From positions 806,001 to 870,000 of the forward strand of contig NC_006044.2 in assembly GCF_000006445.2 (NCBI RefSeq): 64,000 nucleotides of DNA, given 5' to 3'. Below are positions 9,885-19,518 of this stretch, one piece after another. The notes under the pieces are model-generated. The model made no database searches and had not been told where the DNA came from. It saw only the letters and a list, made by a program, of their open reading frames with translations. The position numbers and the translations under genes are program-made. The number at the start of each line of letters is the position of its first letter. Position 1 is the stretch's first letter. The DNA comes from Debaryomyces hansenii CBS767 (Eukaryota; Ascomycota; Pichiomycetes; Serinales; Debaryomycetaceae).

Positions 9885-10412
9885 TCAATTGAATCTTACT
9901 TTTCTAGTATCCATCAGGGAATGATGTCTCGGAGCATGTGTATACAGCCTTTGCTGAAATTCAGATACATCAACCGTTAAAGTGTATGGCAGAATCTCAT
10001 GTTCCAGGCACGGCGAAGGTGGGCCTGAATGGTCGCTGGCGACCGAATAATGTCTGGTACCATTACTTAAGCTTGGAGATAGACTTCCATTCGAGCTCGG
10101 TGCGAGTGCACCTCTTAATGCTTGCAGCGAGGACATGGTCTTTGCCTGGCTTCTATTTACAACTCTCACCGAATTATTTCTTGACTTCCTTTTCGACCTA
10201 TTTTTATTGGCCAGCACAACTTCCAGTTCTATACTATCGCGTTGGTTCGTCGTTCCGCCTATTACTTGTTTCTCTTTGGTAGGTCCGTCTTTTATTTGGG
10301 CCGTCTTTACCCGTTTCGGCGTATATATGGGGATCAATTTCATGAATCCTGCTTGAATCTCCCCTAAAGTGTTGTTAGATTTCAATAACATCCTGTCAAA
10401 CCTATTTTTCAT
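9885..10412 (-). CDS. Hypothetical basic, Ser/Arg-rich protein
   Basis: 175 residues beginning MKNRFDRMLLKSNNTLGE. The middle (KNRSKRKSRNNSVRVVNRSQAK) is very basic and resembles a nuclear-localisation or phosphorylation-rich linker. Then comes a Ser/Gly/Pro-rich stretch (APSSNGSLSPSLSNG, SGPPSPCLE) and a C-terminus rich in His/Arg. There is no recognisable domain, signal peptide or membrane span. The length and clean ATG start make it plausible, but low complexity and overlap with long opposite-strand frames keep confidence low. It lies beyond the KRE9 duplication and upstream of a long non-coding stretch. Confidence 0.4.
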   Translation of the reverse strand: MKNRFDRMLLKSNNTLGEIQAGFMKLIPIYTPKRVKTAQIKDGPTKEKQVIGGTTNQRDSIELEVVLANKNRSKRKSRNNSVRVVNRSQAKTMSSLQALRGALAPSSNGSLSPSLSNGTRHYSVASDHSGPPSPCLEHEILPYTLTVDVSEFQQRLYTHAPRHHSLMDTRKVRFN

Positions 10413-11413
10413 ATTCAGGTATCATAAATGGCACATATAGAGCAAATGGCAATTTGTATATATATATTTGTGATTAGTTATATGGACGGGCTTTAGGGTG
10501 ATAGGCGGAATTAAAAAATTTAATGTCCGTTTCCAGATGAGCGCTTCGGACAAAAATCAAATTAGTCTCATGCCGAACACTCGAATTCAATCTATCCGCT
10601 TTATGCCCGATCCGTAAAAGTATAGTTAACCCGGAAAATTTGTCATCCAGTTACAATACATTAGGCATCGTAGGTATTCGGATCAAAAGTTACTTTATGC
10701 ATTCCTCTCTTCGGCTGTTTTTATTTCTAGGCTCCTTACCTATAGGATACGAAAAAACCCAGAATCAGTAGGATTTACAATTGAAAGTTGATACTACAGT
10801 CTCCGTGTAGCAAGTTTAGTATTCTTTAATTCTTACCATGCTCATTTAAAAATTCCGAAATTTCTTGGAAGGTCAAGTCAAGTTGTCTACAAATAATGCG
10901 CACAAATCGTATACGTTGATTAAGGTATTACGGTCTTGTGGCATAATTAACATTAGTCAGATGTAATAGTCATCAAACTTTTGAATTGTAATATTAGTAA
11001 AATTATTGTTTTGCACCTTTGGGGTAACGTAACGAAAACCAAGGTGTCAAGTGGCGTTAAGAATCTTTATATGGTATCGTGCAAAAGCAGACAGTGTAGC
11101 TTTGAGAGTAATGAGAGAACGTGAAACTATGAATGAGTAAGAATTCCATCGAATTATAATTTATTGCAACCCGTTTTTTATACCATTACCGTATGTTGTA
11201 GTAAACATCTATACTAATTCTTGTGTTGAACTAGTGTCATGCACATGCTTTAGACATTCCCTTCTGTTAATAGCGAAATTTACCATTTTTTGCGAAATAT
11301 ACACCATATTACATTAGCTGCAACTTAATTGCAAAATTACTAATATCTCTCAACTCAGAAGAAGCTTCTTAAACGAGAAAGCCGCGATAACCTACTATAT
11401 TATAACTGATGGT

Positions 11414-11441
11414 TAGCCGTTTATATCTTGGTAAACGGCTA
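11414..11441. promoter_or_regulatory. 10-bp inverted repeat upstream of UGA2
   Basis: TAGCCGTTTA, then an 8-bp spacer, then TAAACGGCTA: a perfect inverted repeat about 135 bp before the UGA2 start. The embedded CCG...CGG triplets point toward each other, as in sites of Zn2Cys6 dimers, although the spacing between them (16 bp) is longer than in the known Uga3 or Gal4 sites. It could instead form a hairpin in the transcript leader. The repeat is seen directly; the role is inference. Confidence 0.45.
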
Positions 11442-11489
11442 GAGGTTCAACGACTATAGTGTCCCACCTTTTTACCTAATTCGGCGATA

Positions 11490-11497
11490 CCGCGCGG
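11490..11497. promoter_or_regulatory. CCGCGCGG palindrome, possible Zn2Cys6 activator site
   Basis: An isolated GC-rich palindrome in AT-rich DNA, 77 bp before the UGA2 ATG and just upstream of TATA-like sequence. In Saccharomyces the GABA regulon activator Uga3 binds a CCG/CGG-type GC-rich palindrome, so this is a candidate, but the spacing differs and the call is only suggestive. Confidence 0.3.
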
Positions 11498-11573
11498 ACC
11501 AAAAGAGAAATATAACTATATATTTCACTAATTACCATCAATTCTATTAGTTTCTATAATAAATCTTCAAAAC

Positions 11574-13052
11574 ATGTCTAAACCAACATTGAATAACCCA
11601 GACTTAATCAGAACAAAACCTTACATTAATGGTGAATGGTTTGAATCAAAATCGACCAAAACTTTTAAGGTGATTGATCCAGCGACTGAAACAGAGATTG
11701 TCGAATTGCCGGATCAGACACCAGAAGAGATTGCGTTTGCCATCGAAAAAGCCGAAGAGGCCTTCAAAACATTCAAGAAGACAAATGCATATGACAGAGC
11801 TAGATGGTTGAGAAAGTTGAATGATCTCATGTTGGAAAACATCGAAGATTTAGCCAAAATCTTGACCTGGGAAAATGGTAAATGTTTAACAGATGCTACA
11901 GGAGAAATCAAGTATGCAGCATCATATTTTGAATGGTTTGCCGAAGAAGCCAAGCGTATCTATGGTAATACTATCCAGCCTTCTAATAATAACAACAAAG
12001 TGATTACTTACAAACAACCAATCGGTGTAGTTGGATTGTTATGTCCATTCAATTTCCCCACAGCTATGGGAGCAAGAAAATTGGCACCTTCTTTTGCTGC
12101 TGGATGTACCACTATTTTGAAGCCAGACGGTCAGACTCCGCTTTCATCATTGGCATTGGCTTACTTGGCTGAAAAAGCCGGGTTCCCAAAGGGTACCTTT
12201 AACGTTGTGTTAGCATCTACCGAAAATACCCCTAAAGTGGGATTGGAATTTTGCGAATCTCCTCGTATTAAAAAAATTTCGTTCACAGGCTCCACCCCAG
12301 TAGGCAAGTTGTTAATGAGACAATCCTCCTCTACGTTGAAGAAATTGTCAATGGAATTGGGAGGTAATGCACCAATTATTATTTTTGACGATGCCGATTT
12401 GGACCTCGCTGTTGAGCAATCTATTGCTTCTAAATTCAGATCGTTGGGACAAACGTGTGTTTGCGCTAACCGTCTCTATATTCAAAGTGGTGTATACGAT
12501 AAATTTTGCGAAAAGTTCACCGAGAAGGTGAAGGAATTTAAAATTGGTAATGGTTTAGAAAAAGGAATTACCCATGGATGTTTAATCAACGACAAAGCTA
12601 TTACAAAAGTAGAAGAACACATCAAGGATGCTGTTGGAAAAGGTGCTAAAGTGTTAGTTGAAGGAGGTAGGTTACCAAACTTGGGTAAAAACTTTTATGC
12701 TCCTTCTGTAGTTAAGGACGTTACACAAGAAATGGTAGTGGTCAAGGAAGAAACCTTCGGCCCGTTGGCAGCTTTACTGAAATTCGACACCAAAGAACAG
12801 GTCTTGGACTGGTGTAATGATACTCCATATGGTTTGGCTTCGTATGTATTCTCTGAAAATTTGAACACTATTTGGTTTATGTCCGAATATTTGGAATCTG
12901 GTATGGTCGCGGTGAATACTGGTCTTTTCACTGACGCCGCAATGCCGTTTGGAGGCGTCAAAGAATCAGGCTTTGGTAGAGAAGGCTCTTTATACGGTAT
13001 TGATGATTATACTGTAGTTAAAGCAATTACTCTCGGTAATATGTATAGATAA
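11574..13052 (+). CDS. UGA2: Succinate-semialdehyde dehydrogenase
   Basis: 492 residues, the usual length of yeast Uga2. It oxidises succinate semialdehyde to succinate with NAD(P)+, the last step of GABA catabolism. Visible aldehyde dehydrogenase features include the CPFNFPTAM segment, KPDGQTPLSSLALAYLAEKAGFPKG, the Rossmann turn FTGSTPVGK, the catalytic Glu in MELGGNAP, the nucleophile in GQTCVCANR, EETFGPL, and the C-terminal PFGGVKESGFGREGS typical of succinate-semialdehyde enzymes. No presequence is seen, so it is probably cytosolic. The next gene on the same strand, a ureohydrolase that could supply GABA, starts only 64-109 bp downstream. Confidence 0.95.
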   Translation: MSKPTLNNPDLIRTKPYINGEWFESKSTKTFKVIDPATETEIVELPDQTPEEIAFAIEKAEEAFKTFKKTNAYDRARWLRKLNDLMLENIEDLAKILTWENGKCLTDATGEIKYAASYFEWFAEEAKRIYGNTIQPSNNNNKVITYKQPIGVVGLLCPFNFPTAMGARKLAPSFAAGCTTILKPDGQTPLSSLALAYLAEKAGFPKGTFNVVLASTENTPKVGLEFCESPRIKKISFTGSTPVGKLLMRQSSSTLKKLSMELGGNAPIIIFDDADLDLAVEQSIASKFRSLGQTCVCANRLYIQSGVYDKFCEKFTEKVKEFKIGNGLEKGITHGCLINDKAITKVEEHIKDAVGKGAKVLVEGGRLPNLGKNFYAPSVVKDVTQEMVVVKEETFGPLAALLKFDTKEQVLDWCNDTPYGLASYVFSENLNTIWFMSEYLESGMVAVNTGLFTDAAMPFGGVKESGFGREGSLYGIDDYTVVKAITLGNMYR

Positions 13053-13116
13053 GTATATAGCGCATATACATTCCTAATTGGGTGCCGCTAGTTTGCACCC
13101 TTGAATATATAAGAGA

Positions 13117-14592
13117 ATGGAGATCGCAATTTTTTGGTTTCGTCCATCTAAGAAGTATACAATGACGTACAAAAAGGTAGCAATAATAACGCAATTGATC
13201 TCAGTTGCATTGTGTGTGGCACTAGGGGTATACGAGGAGACTTTTATGGACTCGGTATACGGAGAGTTAGTCGCATCTAAGGAATCGAAAAATTACAAGC
13301 ACGAATTGCTTGAGACAGGAGAATTAACGAGAGATGCTAAATTTGACAAGATAACAGAAAAATCATCAATTGACTTGAGCCAGTTTGATCCTAATGATAT
13401 TGGCTCATTCCAACAGGTACTTGATATGTACCATCTGTCACAAAAATCAAACATGCACCAGCAGCACAATGATGTATACTACGAGAAATCACATGAATCG
13501 TACCAGAAATACAGACCTATGGTGAAATTTCCTAACGACGACGACACGTCAGACATCTATGACGATGCAAGAAACTTGTTTGGGGGCATAACCACCTACG
13601 GTCACTTCAGGCATTTCAATTGCTTTGACCCTAAATTATTCGACGAAAAAATCGATATTGCTGTAGTGGGAGCACCATTCGACACAGGAGTCTCTTTCAG
13701 GCCTGGGGCTCGGTTTGGACCCGATTCTATCAGGCTGGCTAGCAAACGGTTAGGAGGCGTGTCTCCAGATAGAGGTCGAGGCAATCCTAACACCAACATG
13801 ACAGAAATAAACCCATACGACCCTCGCAGCCACAACCTCAGCATAATCGACTGCGGAGACGTCCCCATGACGCCGTTTGACAACAGGATAGCCTTAAATC
13901 AGTTGTACCGGGGTCAGAGATCAATTCACAAGCATACAAGCGGAAACAAGCCCAAGATAATCACCATGGGAGGAGATCATACGGTGACACTTATGGCATT
14001 GAAGTCAGCGTATGAGCATTACGGAGCTCTCTCTGTGCTCCATTTCGACTCGCACATCGATACTTGGGATCCCAAGAAGCTTGGTGGCGGCATAACTAAC
14101 TATATGTCTCTCAATCACGGCACATTCCTTCATTATGCTGCCGAACAGGGGTATTTGAATAAAGGCTCGTGCTTCCATTTGGGGATGCGCGCACCCTACA
14201 TCGATTACCACTATGATTTGCACCACGATAAAGATCACTGCGGCTTCAACACCATTACCGCCCGCGACCTCGACAACTTGGGCAGAGCCCATATTGTCGA
14301 GTCCATCAAACAGGCCGTAGGTTCTAACCCTGTTTATATCTCGGTGGATATAGATGTATTGGATCCTGCCAGTGCCCCGGGAACTGGCACCGTCGAAGTC
14401 GGAGGATGGACCGCACGCGAGCTCTTGTCGATCTTGGACGGCTTGGAAGGTATCAATGTGGTGGGTGGTGATGTGGTCGAGGTGAGCCCTCCCTACGATA
14501 CGAACTCCGGCATCACAGCTCTTGCAGCCACTGGGGTAATAGACTCTATAATGGGACTCATCATGGTGAAAACGTTATCCGCACACCCTTAA
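13117..14592 (+). CDS. Ureohydrolase (guanidinobutyrase/agmatinase-like) with N-terminal hydrophobic segment
   Basis: 491 residues from the first ATG; a second in-frame ATG at 13162 places a hydrophobic stretch (VAIITQLISVALCVALGVY) at the N-terminus as a signal peptide or anchor and may be the true start. The ureohydrolase core begins near residue 165. Mn-binding motifs are intact: GGDHTVT, HFDSHIDTWDP and DIDVLDPASAPGTG, with EVSPPYD near the end. The enzyme removes urea from a guanidino compound; agmatine or 4-guanidinobutyrate are likelier than arginine given the motif style. Because UGA2 is directly upstream, 4-guanidinobutyrate, which yields GABA, is my preferred substrate. The hydrophobic N-terminus suggests secretory or periplasmic location, as in some fungal agmatinase-like proteins. 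Confidence 0.85.
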   Translation: MEIAIFWFRPSKKYTMTYKKVAIITQLISVALCVALGVYEETFMDSVYGELVASKESKNYKHELLETGELTRDAKFDKITEKSSIDLSQFDPNDIGSFQQVLDMYHLSQKSNMHQQHNDVYYEKSHESYQKYRPMVKFPNDDDTSDIYDDARNLFGGITTYGHFRHFNCFDPKLFDEKIDIAVVGAPFDTGVSFRPGARFGPDSIRLASKRLGGVSPDRGRGNPNTNMTEINPYDPRSHNLSIIDCGDVPMTPFDNRIALNQLYRGQRSIHKHTSGNKPKIITMGGDHTVTLMALKSAYEHYGALSVLHFDSHIDTWDPKKLGGGITNYMSLNHGTFLHYAAEQGYLNKGSCFHLGMRAPYIDYHYDLHHDKDHCGFNTITARDLDNLGRAHIVESIKQAVGSNPVYISVDIDVLDPASAPGTGTVEVGGWTARELLSILDGLEGINVVGGDVVEVSPPYDTNSGITALAATGVIDSIMGLIMVKTLSAHP

Positions 14593-16036
14593 GCACTTTT
14601 TTTCCCGATGCGACCAACGGCTGCACTGACTGCCTAATACGGATGTTTACCTCTACGCTTCGTCGGCCAATATATAAATAGGTATATAACGTCAATATTA
14701 ACGTCACCATACAGTCACATATCGTCACACAAGTTTTTCCATCCCAGAATGTGCATGGTAAACCCAAGTTCGCGTAAAGGCCACCCGTCAACCAGAATGG
14801 TAGCAATCATGGCCCCGAAACCCACTAGTCGGCCGTCGACAGCGAATCAACGACCCATTGTTTCAGTGCCAGTCCCAACTACACACACTCAGTCGTCTCA
14901 CAAGACAACTCTCCCACGACATCCACGACATTGTCCCGCGACGAACCCAGACCATCTCTCGGGCGAGTCTCGCGTCTGCCCAGGCCCGTCGCGACCTGGA
15001 TCGTCGCGCATTCACTCTATTGACGTGAATGCAGAGCCTCCAACCGCCTTCCATGCGTCCTACTCCCCCAATACCATGAATGAAAAATTAGTATATGATA
15101 CTGTTGGTGCAAACAGTATAAACGACAAAAACACTAAAAATGGAAGCAAAATTGCCATCCAAGACCTACGCCTACCACTTCCCGTCACGACCTATAAATA
15201 CACCAAATCCAATGGGTGTGTAGCACGAGCCAGACCTATTCTAATTGTCGCACTCGTTATTCTTTGCATGTACAACTACTACCCACACGCATTATCGTGG
15301 CCTTATACAATTTATGCTAGGTATATATCCCATTCGGGATAATAGCAGAATAAGAGCAATATCTATTACACTACAACACACAACACACTCCTACAATACG
15401 CTACCACTATTAGTACAATGTATCTAGACGTTCGTTGCACATTAGTGCACCAACTATTGTTCGGTACGAACGACTTTACATTCATCTGCCGTTCGACATC
15501 TCGACGCCAGTGTAGATCAATAGGCCCTACAGAACCGGGTATCTCATGCCAGTTCTAGACCACGCCAAAGGGATAAACCCAGATATGTAATTGCTTTTCG
15601 TCTCACTAGAAATTTTTTTTTGGTAGAAACACTAAAGAAAAAAAAACGCGATTTTAGGCTGAAGAAGTTTCAAATCAGTGCAGGGAGAATTTTAATAAAA
15701 CTTGATACATAGTGGGTTCAAAGGCAACATATTAGCCTTTTTTTTTAACATATCGGTCTTTCGTTAGTATAGATATATTGAACTTATACACTCTTTTTAG
15801 TTACAGAACTTATCGGCGTGATTAAGACAGCCCTAGGTGATAAATAGTACCCCAGATTGAATATAGACTGGGCAGAGCAGAAAAGCGGCTATTATAAATT
15901 AAATTCGTGCTAGAGTTGGATATAAACCCAAGCAGAACGATACAAGCGCATATAAGAACGCCGGAACATACCAGAAGGCTATTAGCGTGATTGACATTGA
16001 TAAAGTGTCTTGAAATACCCAAATACGACATACAGA
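14593..16036. other. Long intergenic region upstream of the WSC sensor gene
   Basis: About 1.44 kb. The first half (14750-15060) is locally GC-rich and holds a 197-codon frame (14749-15342) of low-complexity basic/Pro/Ser sequence that I do not accept as a gene. The second half has two close palindromes (15436-15449 and 15459-15471) and several A/T homopolymer runs (about 15610 and 15640, 15740). A long regulatory region is common for yeast cell-wall sensor genes. No RNA gene is recognised. Confidence 0.5.
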
Positions 16037-17122
16037 ATGAAATCGATAGGATTGACAGGATTGGCGGTGGTGTGTTACGCCGTAGGATTAGTGTATGCGA
16101 TGGACTCGGAAGGGTGTTATTCGTCGGTTCTGATCGCAGAGAGTAAAGGATCGGAACAGTATGCCAGTTCGTCGACTTGTTCGGACCAGTGTGAGGAATA
16201 TGCGTGGTTTGCATTAAAAAACGGGGGTGAGTGCTACTGTTTGAAGCTGAAGCCTTCGGACTCCACCAGCTCGTCGAGCTGTAATGTGGAGTGTAATGGA
16301 TACGGACAGGAAATGTGTGGTGGTAAAAATGTATACAGTTTGTACGCAGGTGCCGGTTCCGAAGGACTGGGAAGCAGCGATTCGAGCAGTCTGAGCTCGT
16401 CTTCGTCACTGTCATCATCATCATCATCATCATCTAGCAGCAGTTCTAGTGCAACCCAAACATCGACATCGTCTTCATCCTCTTCGTCATCATCATCATC
16501 CACAACAACAACATCATCATCACTGTCATCAGAAGAATCTACCACTACATCAGAATCCTCTTCATCTTCTGAAGCAGCAACCCAGACTACGGTGGTGACC
16601 CAACTGTCATCACAAGGTGGTAGAGTTGTGTACAAAACCGAGACTAGGAGTCCTTCGGCTACAGCCACCTCTTCTAGTTCTTCTACAAGTACCAGTTCCA
16701 GCGAACCCAACAAAAAGGACTCAGGAACCAATGTGGGGGCCATTGTGGGAGGTGTTGTCGGAGGTGTAGGAGGTGCTATACTTCTCGGGGTATTAGCGTT
16801 CTTTTTCATCAGACACCGTAATAGTCACGAAGAATCAGAAGATGAAGAAGAGTTCTACGATAAGCCTAGCGGATTATCCAGTGTGGGAGGAACGAGCAGG
16901 TCAAGAAGCAAGAAGACTCTGTCTCCATTAGACATGCCTATGTCTAACCCATTTACTGATCCAACTGACACTGCGGCCGCAGGAGGAGGAAATAATGCGG
17001 GCTTAGTCGACCCTAGATTAAACCCAATAATGATGGGAAGGAGAAGACTATCGGACGGTTCTTTGGCCGACGAAACTGACTATTCTAGAAAAGTTCTACA
17101 GGTGGCAAACCCTGATGATTGA
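16037..17122 (+). CDS. WSC1: WSC-family cell-wall integrity sensor
   Basis: 361 residues from the ATG at 16037 (the frame runs upstream only to a TTG). Signal peptide 1-21; Cys-rich WSC domain about 22-110 (GCYSSV, CSDQCEEYAWFAL, GGECYCL, CNGYGQEMCGG); Ser/Thr-rich rod about 111-225, expected to be O-mannosylated; Gly-rich transmembrane helix about 231-258 (VGAIVGGVVGGVGGAILLGVLAFFFI); acidic cytoplasmic tail ending RLNPIMMGRRRLSDGSLADETDYSRKVLQV, the conserved Wsc tail that contacts Rom2/Rho1 signalling. Several CTG codons fall in the Ser tract. WSC1 is preferred over WSC2/3 by length only. Confidence 0.88.
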   Translation: MKSIGLTGLAVVCYAVGLVYAMDSEGCYSSVLIAESKGSEQYASSSTCSDQCEEYAWFALKNGGECYCLKLKPSDSTSSSSCNVECNGYGQEMCGGKNVYSLYAGAGSEGLGSSDSSSLSSSSSLSSSSSSSSSSSSSATQTSTSSSSSSSSSSSTTTTSSSLSSEESTTTSESSSSSEAATQTTVVTQLSSQGGRVVYKTETRSPSATATSSSSSTSTSSSEPNKKDSGTNVGAIVGGVVGGVGGAILLGVLAFFFIRHRNSHEESEDEEEFYDKPSGLSSVGGTSRSRSKKTLSPLDMPMSNPFTDPTDTAAAGGGNNAGLVDPRLNPIMMGRRRLSDGSLADETDYSRKVLQVANPDD

Positions 17123-17390
17123 ACATGAAAATATAAAAAAAAAAAGATTTCCGGATCAAGGTAGATAAATCTAAAACAAATTACTTGCAAAATTTCTCTT
17201 CAACGACTTTCAATACTTACCCTGTACTATTTTATTTCTTTTGTCTTATTAATTTGCGTTTATAGTTTAATTTATGGTGTTTGATATAATCAAGTTGTAG
17301 CTGATATTTTGTGAACTTTTTGTGTAACGGATGATCCCGCTACTGTTCGGAATATAAAGATCATCATTATTATAACCCTTAGTACGCAAT

Positions 17391-19133
17391 ATGGTAATAC
17401 AAGATAACATGATTATGCCGACTAAAACAATACCAACATATGAAAAACAACTCCATGAAGAATTTTTAAAGGTTTATAAACAGTTATCCTCGTTGAAAAA
17501 CAATCGGAATATCTATATTAACTCAACACAGATATACACAATTTACGATGAATTTTTAAGTTTACTTCATGAATTGACTGTAACTAGAAAAGATGAAGAA
17601 TTGAAAGGGATAACTCTAAACTTACCCAATGGTAACGATGTTCTAATCGACGATATTTGGCAATTGTTATCTTTATGTTTTGTAACATGTGGATTGATCA
17701 AGTTTGCTCCTGCGACTTACTCTTCCCTTTCAACTGTGGGCAAATTGTTAGAGCATTTAAAGGAATGCCAAGTGTATACCATGGACGATTTGCATCCTAT
17801 TCAACTGAGATTGAATGAGATTAAGGACATTATTACTTCAAGTGAGGGTAGAACGGATGATGATGATGACTTTGCTGAGGGCAAGGAGGATGACATGATT
17901 AACAATGACGATCCGAAATTTCATAAAGTCGAAGAAAGCTTATTATTACGAAATAAGCTAAACAAATGTCAACAGTCACTAAACTATTTGCAGGATAAGT
18001 TTAAACAAGTTCCAGCTGATTTGGAACCTACTTTCAACGAGCTCTTGTCGATTAGAAAGTCACTCTTGAACTACCTTACGAATGCGTCCAACGAGTCTGC
18101 TAAATTAAGTCCGGAAGAATTCAATAGTGAATTGGATAGACTAAAGAGCAAGGTGAATGATATCAAAGATAAAAGAGATGAGGATGGGAAGTTCACTAGT
18201 TCTGAAGGGACGATTGAAGAATTAGAAGCAAGTCAAAGTGTTCTAAATGGATTGCTTGACGATTGCAACAATTTCATTAATGATTTATCTATTCAAAAGA
18301 ACACCAATAACATTAGTGACATGTTTGAAAGTTTGAACATATCTGGCTCGTCTTCCCCAGAGACTATTAAGGTTGTAAAGGGTCTTGAAAAGTTGTATTC
18401 CTATTTGATTGACATTAAATTCAAATTAGAAAACCTTTTGATCACAAGTAGATGGACTATGAGAGGAACGGACTTGTACACGTACCAGAAGCTGTTGAAA
18501 GACATTGAGGAACAAAGACTAAAGTTGAACCAGTCTATAGGCACGTCTGATTCCTCCACAGACCTCGACACGAAAAGTATCAAGAAATTACAAGTCCTTA
18601 TTTTATACTTGTTGAGAAGATGCTATGCCTTGATCTACAAATTGTTGGAAAGCTCAGAACCGGTTCTGGAGTCCTTACAACCTATTCATAATCAATTGTC
18701 TACTGTTCGTAAATGTTTGTTAGAAATCAAACGTGTTGACGGCCTCAATAATTTAAGGGATGTTTACCCATTTCAATTCAAACTTGCCTCTCTTGATAAT
18801 TTGAGAGAAGACGGAAAATTCATCATTAATGGCCAAATTCCAGAGGGCCAGGGTACACTTAATGCGCTATTGGCCGAATGTTTCGACATCCTACATGAGC
18901 TTAAAATCGAATTAGAAGAGAAAGAAGAATCCTCTGTTTCGAATAATTCATTATCAAACAGTGCAGTTAACACAAGCGACTATATTACTGATGATGACGA
19001 CATTAAGTCTGATGATGAAGTTGAGTTGAAAAGAAATAGATACGTGGGGTTCAATGAGGCCGACTACGATCAAGAATCGGAGTCAGAAGATAGCTTCAAC
19101 GAATCAGAATATGAAAGTAATGATTATTATTAA
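17391..19133 (+). CDS. CUB1: UPF0662 family protein (Cub1/YPL260W-like)
   Basis: 580 residues, helical and acidic, with segments that I recognise from the fungal UPF0662 family: YINSTQIYTIYDEFLSLLHEL, a central FAPATYSSLSTVGKLLEHLKECQVYTMDDLHPIQLRLNEI, and later RWTMRGTDLYTYQKLL and QLSTVRKCLLEIKR. The yeast member YPL260W (Cub1) has been linked to DNA damage tolerance and proteasome function; molecular activity is unknown. The tail is Asp/Glu/Ser-rich. STS1, a proteasome tether, is the next gene on the same strand. Two further Met codons within the first nine residues leave the exact start open. Confidence 0.8.
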   Translation: MVIQDNMIMPTKTIPTYEKQLHEEFLKVYKQLSSLKNNRNIYINSTQIYTIYDEFLSLLHELTVTRKDEELKGITLNLPNGNDVLIDDIWQLLSLCFVTCGLIKFAPATYSSLSTVGKLLEHLKECQVYTMDDLHPIQLRLNEIKDIITSSEGRTDDDDDFAEGKEDDMINNDDPKFHKVEESLLLRNKLNKCQQSLNYLQDKFKQVPADLEPTFNELLSIRKSLLNYLTNASNESAKLSPEEFNSELDRLKSKVNDIKDKRDEDGKFTSSEGTIEELEASQSVLNGLLDDCNNFINDLSIQKNTNNISDMFESLNISGSSSPETIKVVKGLEKLYSYLIDIKFKLENLLITSRWTMRGTDLYTYQKLLKDIEEQRLKLNQSIGTSDSSTDLDTKSIKKLQVLILYLLRRCYALIYKLLESSEPVLESLQPIHNQLSTVRKCLLEIKRVDGLNNLRDVYPFQFKLASLDNLREDGKFIINGQIPEGQGTLNALLAECFDILHELKIELEEKEESSVSNNSLSNSAVNTSDYITDDDDIKSDDEVELKRNRYVGFNEADYDQESESEDSFNESEYESNDYY

Positions 19134-19518
19134 CTGTAAATAGTTTAATGCACCTTTATGGACAATACACCTGTGTAGTTAGTAGCTTGCTAAGAGGTAT
19201 TCTTTCTCTTTACTAGTATAGAGCAATCCGGGTAAATATAAAAAATTGCTATTTGTGTAATCACTCGCCATCAATTTCTTTTATCTTGTTTAACGTAATC
19301 GATTTCTTCCAGTCTTCTTCTTATTCCTAGCATTATTAGATTAATCATATTAGTCTCAAACATATCTCATCATATTTATTTCTAACTAGCGTTGCTTCAT
19401 ACTTTTTTCTAGAAAATTCGGAACTATTTTTTTACATCTGTGTGGGTTTCAAATTCAAACATCAGTTTATTTTTACAAGGATCTATAACTAATAAAACAA
19501 CTACATTAAACATTCAAA
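19134..19518. other. Intergenic between CUB1 and STS1
   Basis: 385 bp of AT-rich, pyrimidine-rich DNA forming the STS1 promoter. A minus-strand TACTAAC (19178-19184) followed seven bases later by AG looks like the end of an intron, but no matching 5' splice site or coding exon was found. Otherwise nothing. Confidence 0.5.

Larger units (their letters stand above)
10413..11573. other. Long intergenic region upstream of UGA2
   Basis: About 1.16 kb with no supported ORF or RNA gene. It serves as the upstream region of both the 175-codon minus ORF and UGA2. Notable sites close to UGA2 are a 10-bp inverted repeat (11414-11441), a GC palindrome CCGCGCGG (11490-11497) and TATA-like sequence near 11510-11523. 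The length is unusual for a compact yeast genome and fits a heavily regulated metabolic gene. Confidence 0.6.

Noticed and set aside
14749..15342. 197-codon plus-strand ORF upstream of the WSC gene
   Set aside because: Low-complexity Pro/Ser/Arg sequence in a locally GC-rich stretch, with an equally open antisense frame and no recognisable domain. Codon use is unlike its neighbours. A short hydrophobic segment near its end is not enough to support a gene.
15822..16809. Minus-strand ORFs opposite the Ser-rich region of the WSC gene
   Set aside because: Antisense of a Ser-codon repeat gives long Asp/Glu/Val/Met runs; the sense strand encodes a clear WSC sensor.
19171..19184. Perfect TACTAAC plus CAG on the minus strand, resembling an intron end
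   Set aside because: No 5' splice site of GTATGT type within a likely distance, and downstream minus-strand frames close quickly or run antisense to CUB1.
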